A stretch of 64,000 nucleotides of DNA. It comes from Eledone cirrhosa (Eukaryota > Mollusca > Cephalopoda > Octopoda > Eledonidae). Below the pieces are notes generated by a model. The model was not told the DNA's origin and did not search any database. It saw nothing but the letters and a program-made list of their open reading frames with translations. The DNA is taken from positions 11,712,506 to 11,776,505 of the forward strand of contig OZ024743.1 of NCBI GenBank assembly GCA_964016885.1, in the 5' to 3' direction. The position numbers and the translations under genes were made by a program. Positions 61,100 to 64,000 of the stretch are shown here, piece after piece (the first letter of the stretch is position 1; the number at the start of each line of letters is the position of its first letter).

Positions 61100-61475
61100 A
61101 GCCTGTAGAACAACCTGTGGCTTCCTCAGTTTAGAAGTGCTCCACATTAGCATTGCACTGAGAATGGGAAATGATGTTTGTGGATTACTGAAATGTCACT
61201 TTGGTTGGCCTCTCGACTCCACAGCTGTCCATGATTTGTTTGAATGCCCTTCATTTCTCTGGCCTTACTATTGTGATTCGGCGTTCGAGTCACCAATATG
61301 TCTGAGATTTTGACATATCAAACGGCCAACTCTTTATTCTCGAGTACTGGACACAAAGGGAAGCAACACTCATAAATAATCTACTCCCACATTAAATTTA
61401 GCAATTGTTGAGTTAATACTGACTAGCTAATATGTAGCGGTCAACTGTCTCACACACCGACCACTTTGGCTCTTT
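61100..61475 (+). pseudogene. Second-family LINE piece, spacer 5, with deletion
   Basis: Near 61262 the sequence jumps from ctctggcc to ttactattgtgattcgg. About 260 bp present in spacers 1-4 are missing, including the segment that reads IIKRTLTRV. Confidence 0.7.
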
Positions 61476-61480
61476 TTGGC

Positions 61481-61494
61481 TCTCTCTCTCTCTG

Positions 61495-61581
<87 letters not shown>

Positions 61582-61597
61582 ATATCTCTCTCTCTCC
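61481..61597. repeat. CT/CTAT microsatellite, spacer 5
   Basis: A long CT run with CTAT interruptions, the longest in the array. Confidence 0.95.
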
Positions 61598-61639
61598 CTC
61601 TTTCTCTACTGCCACCTCTCTCTCAGCCAGGTAAACACC

Positions 61640-61850
61640 TCTTGATTTCGTTCCTCCAGTATAAACAATATGTAACGACAAAACATCACTATGGGCCTGG
61701 CTAACGCCTCAGCCAGTTGACCGTACCGTCTCAAAAGTTTGTTTGTTCATTTCTTTTGGCATGCCAGTCCAGCTAACGCAGCTCTTCTCGCAATCTTTGT
61801 TAATAAATTATATTAAAACGTTGTAAAGTCTTATGATGTTACAAACTTTT
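61640..61850. repeat. Foreign segment replacing Helitron and promoter, incl. repeat R1
   Basis: After ctctctcagccaggt the array sequence stops. About 2.4 kb expected here (Helitron, LINE end, HSE/TATA promoter) is absent. Positions 61775-61850 match the dispersed repeat at 12885 and 17935 (tttgttaataaattatatta, then aagtcttatgatgtt). Array sequence resumes inside the 5' leader at about 61853. Confidence 0.75.
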
Positions 61851-61969
61851 AAATCTTCGAGTCATATAACAGAAATACAAACTAACAACAAGAAAAGATA
61901 ATCAAGAAGAAAGAAGTCGAACAAGCTATTTATTTACATATTTGAAGAAGAATACATAAATTAAGAATA

Positions 61970-62535
61970 ATGGTGAAACACCTGCTATTGGTATCGATCT
62001 GGGAACAACCTATTCTTGTGCAGGTGTGTTTCAACATGGCAAAGTAGAAATCATTGCCAACGACCAAGGAAACAGGACAACTCCAAGCTACGTGGCTTTC
62101 ACGGAGGCCGAAAGACTGGTGGGTGATGCAGCGAAAAACCAAGCGACCCTCAACCCCGAGAACACTGTGTTTGATGCTAAACGTTTAATTGGACGCCACT
62201 TTAACGATACTTCCGTACAACAAGACATGAAGCATTGGCCATTCGGAGTGGTGAACAAAAATGGTAACAAACCACATGTGCAAGTGGAGTACAAGGGAGA
62301 GCAAAAGCAGTTTTCGCCCGAAGAGATTAGTTCGATGGTATTGAGTAAAATGAAGGAGACAGGCGAGTCTTACCTGGGTTGTAAAGTTAAAGACGCAGTA
62401 GTAACAGTACCAGCTTACTTTAACGACTCTCAAAGACAGGCAACGAAAGATTTATTACAAACAATAAATTATATTTTATTTTACAACAATTTCGATGTTA
62501 TATTATTTTTGCTTATTCTTTGTTACATCTAAATG
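61970..62535 (+). pseudogene. Hsp70: HSP70 fragment at the right array edge
   Basis: Leader sequence and ATG are present, but a one-base deletion after codon 3 (gtgaaacacctg for gtgaaaacgcctg) shifts the frame at once. The native frame then reads on from codon 5 to codon 161 (QRQATKD). There it jumps to the 3' UTR (ttattacaaacaataaatta), a loss of about 1.6 kb covering most of the ATPase domain, the substrate-binding domain and the stop. Two extra missense changes are seen near the end (AES to GES, GCEV to GCKV). No promoter remains upstream. It is non-functional. Confidence 0.93.
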
Positions 62536-62589
62536 TTATTTTTATGACGATTTTAAAAGGCGAAACGTTTGAAAAGGCGAAACATGCGA

Positions 62590-62990
62590 AGCTTATGAAA
62601 GTTATATAACCATCTTGCTCGGTATCTACTCCTGAGTCTACTGCCGGTTGGTTTTGCCCCTAAAATCTGCTCATCGATTCTCTCCTGGGACATTCTAGCC
62701 ATATGCCCAATCTATCGGAGCTGTGATCTTTCAATTCGAATTGAATATAGTGAGTTTAGCTACGACGCCTTCTCCTTTCTTCTGATTACTGAATGCTGAA
62801 GCTGGGGCATTACTGCACCAGCTCATGCAATTCGTGCACTTATTTCAGCCTACTGCCTTCCATCACTCGTGAAAACGACCCCGAAACACTTGAACTTCTC
62901 TACCTGCTTCAGTGGAACTTCATTTCCATGTACAGTGCACTGCGCAGGTTTCCTTGATTTTTATTCTAGTCATGCAGCACTCGGCATCAA
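62590..62990 (-). pseudogene. LINE reverse transcriptase C-terminal fragment
   Basis: On the reverse strand the frame reads VEKFKCFGVVFTSDGRQ, a stop, AEISARIA, then after a gap RIERSQLR, a stop, IGHMARMSQERIDEQIL. This is the post-YxDD part of a LINE RT (YLGxxxxSDGxxxxEIxxRI ... RxxxRSQLRWxGHVxRM) with its middle deleted. Confidence 0.7.
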
Positions 62991-63204
62991 ACCTATTGAG
63001 TGTTAGTCGGAGATCACCCCTATTTCCAGGGAGACCTGTCTCCACGCAAATTGTAAATAATATATAATAAATAAAATCATTAATTTATATATAATTACTA
63101 ATGTAATATATACTATGTATAAACAAATATGTATTTTTTTTTATTTTACTATATATATATATATATATATATAATATGAATCATTTGATATTTAATATAC
63201 TATT

Positions 63205-63290
63205 ATATCATTTCTACTGCCCCCCAGCACCCCTTGGCCTTCTCAAGCCACGCCCCTCCTGGGGGTAGCACCCACTTTGGGAACCTCTGA
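63205..63290 (-). mobile_element. hAT-type transposon end
   Basis: On the reverse strand, cagaggttcccaaagtgggt at 63271-63290 and the GGGGGCAGT-type sequence that follows resemble the terminal inverted repeat region of SCAND3/ZBED-like hAT elements. The partner end was not found upstream. The adjoining 63050-63200 is AT-rich with a TA microsatellite and may be element interior. Confidence 0.5.
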
Positions 63291-64000
63291 GTTAACTCCT
63301 TCACATTTCTTGAAGTTACGTGTCAATGCAATAAATTAATATCAAATTCTTCTATTAGGCCAATATATTCCGCCTATGTTTTAACAATATGTTTTTTGTT
63401 CTTGTTTAAACCTTGATCAAGTAGAATTGTGGCCAAAGGTTTTGCCTAACCCCTGATCAGAAATGTTTCAGTCGTGTCCATCCTAATACCTTTCATGAAA
63501 TAGAACCACATTATCTGTTTTCTTTCTCGAATGGTACGGTGTGACGTGTGAGAGATTTTGCTGCTATTTCTAGCAGGTTGAGCGATCGCATAGAGGCTCC
63601 TTCGTTAGCTTGTAACAATGTGCTTACATTCTTTTAGTTAATTCCTACAAATTGTTCTAAAAATGACAGTTAAATGCGTCTTTGGAATGCAAAACGTGAC
63701 CAATTCTTAAATTAAAAAGAAAAGAAACGCCAAGAAAAGAAAATCACTTGAAACCCAAAACATTAATGTCGAAAATGTGTATTCTGTGTTCTTAACGTAA
63801 AATAAATCTGATATTCCAATACAACGATAATTAAGCACATTTGAAAAGGAGGTAGGTAAGTAAAATTATTGTGTTAAAGATTATTTATATTTGATAAAAT
63901 GAATTACATATTTGATAATGCCAGGAAAAATGACATGCAACGCTTTATGCGTTTTGATACCAGTTGAACATTTCTGAGATTCACGATTTAGTTTTTTTTT
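63291..64000. other. AT-rich non-genic stretch
   Basis: No gene, RNA or repeat was recognised. Confidence 0.5.

Larger units (their letters stand above)
21116..62540 (+). repeat. Tandem HSP70 array: five full units plus two broken ends
   Basis: Start-to-start distances are 7619, 7583, 7583 and 7577 bp, then 5272 bp to the broken last copy. Each full unit has the same order: gene; 3' UTR; about 0.5 kb unassigned; decayed RTE-like LINE with a GA microsatellite, ending in (ATG)n; about 0.55 kb unassigned AT-rich sequence; second-LINE piece; CT microsatellite; Helitron with TG microsatellite; about 0.3 kb unassigned; second-LINE end; about 0.85 kb leading to the promoter. Units differ by scattered substitutions, microsatellite length and a few indels. 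No other host gene lies in the spacers. Confidence 0.97.

Overview
The window is eukaryotic nuclear DNA, most likely from a cephalopod mollusc and probably an octopus. The evidence is the repeat content. It includes tRNA-derived SINEs whose body and tail I recognise from octopus and squid genomes, LINE 3' ends that finish in (ATG)n, RTE-like LINE relics, and Penelope-like, mariner-like, piggyBac-like, Helitron and hAT fragments. TATG, TG, GA and CT microsatellites are very abundant. Species assignment from sequence alone is an inference.

Positions 1-21100 hold no host gene I can support. This part is a graveyard of mobile elements: decayed LINEs at 1640-5960, 6005-8850, 9950-11456, 14205-14710 and 16983-17200; SINEs at 2248, 3018, 6661 and 18147; a mariner scrap at 9571; a piggyBac-type MITE inserted into an older copy of itself at 15151-15588, with a relative at 16594; and a Penelope-like endonuclease fragment at 18947 with a possible hammerhead ribozyme just upstream.

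Positions 21116-62540 are a head-to-tail array of stress-inducible-type HSP70 genes on the + strand. Five intact, intronless 635-codon genes start at 26336, 33955, 41538, 49121 and 56698, a period of about 7.58-7.62 kb. A broken copy sits at each end: 21116-21396 has lost its middle, and 61970-62535 is frameshifted and has lost codons 162 to the stop. Every intact gene carries the same promoter: a perfect three-unit heat shock element, a CRE palindrome, a TATA box and a TCACTC initiator, followed by an A-rich 5' leader without any ATG. The spacers are nearly identical and are built mainly of transposon relics that were co-amplified with the gene: a decayed RTE-like LINE, pieces of a second LINE, and a non-autonomous Helitron.

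The five proteins are almost identical. They differ visibly at residue 212 (Ala or Thr) and residue 634, where the canonical C-terminal EEVD is EEID in copies 1 and 3 and EEMD in copies 2, 4 and 5. Variants are shuffled between copies in a way that points to gene conversion or unequal exchange, while the outermost units are more diverged or rearranged. Positions 62540-64000 return to LINE and hAT debris with no gene.
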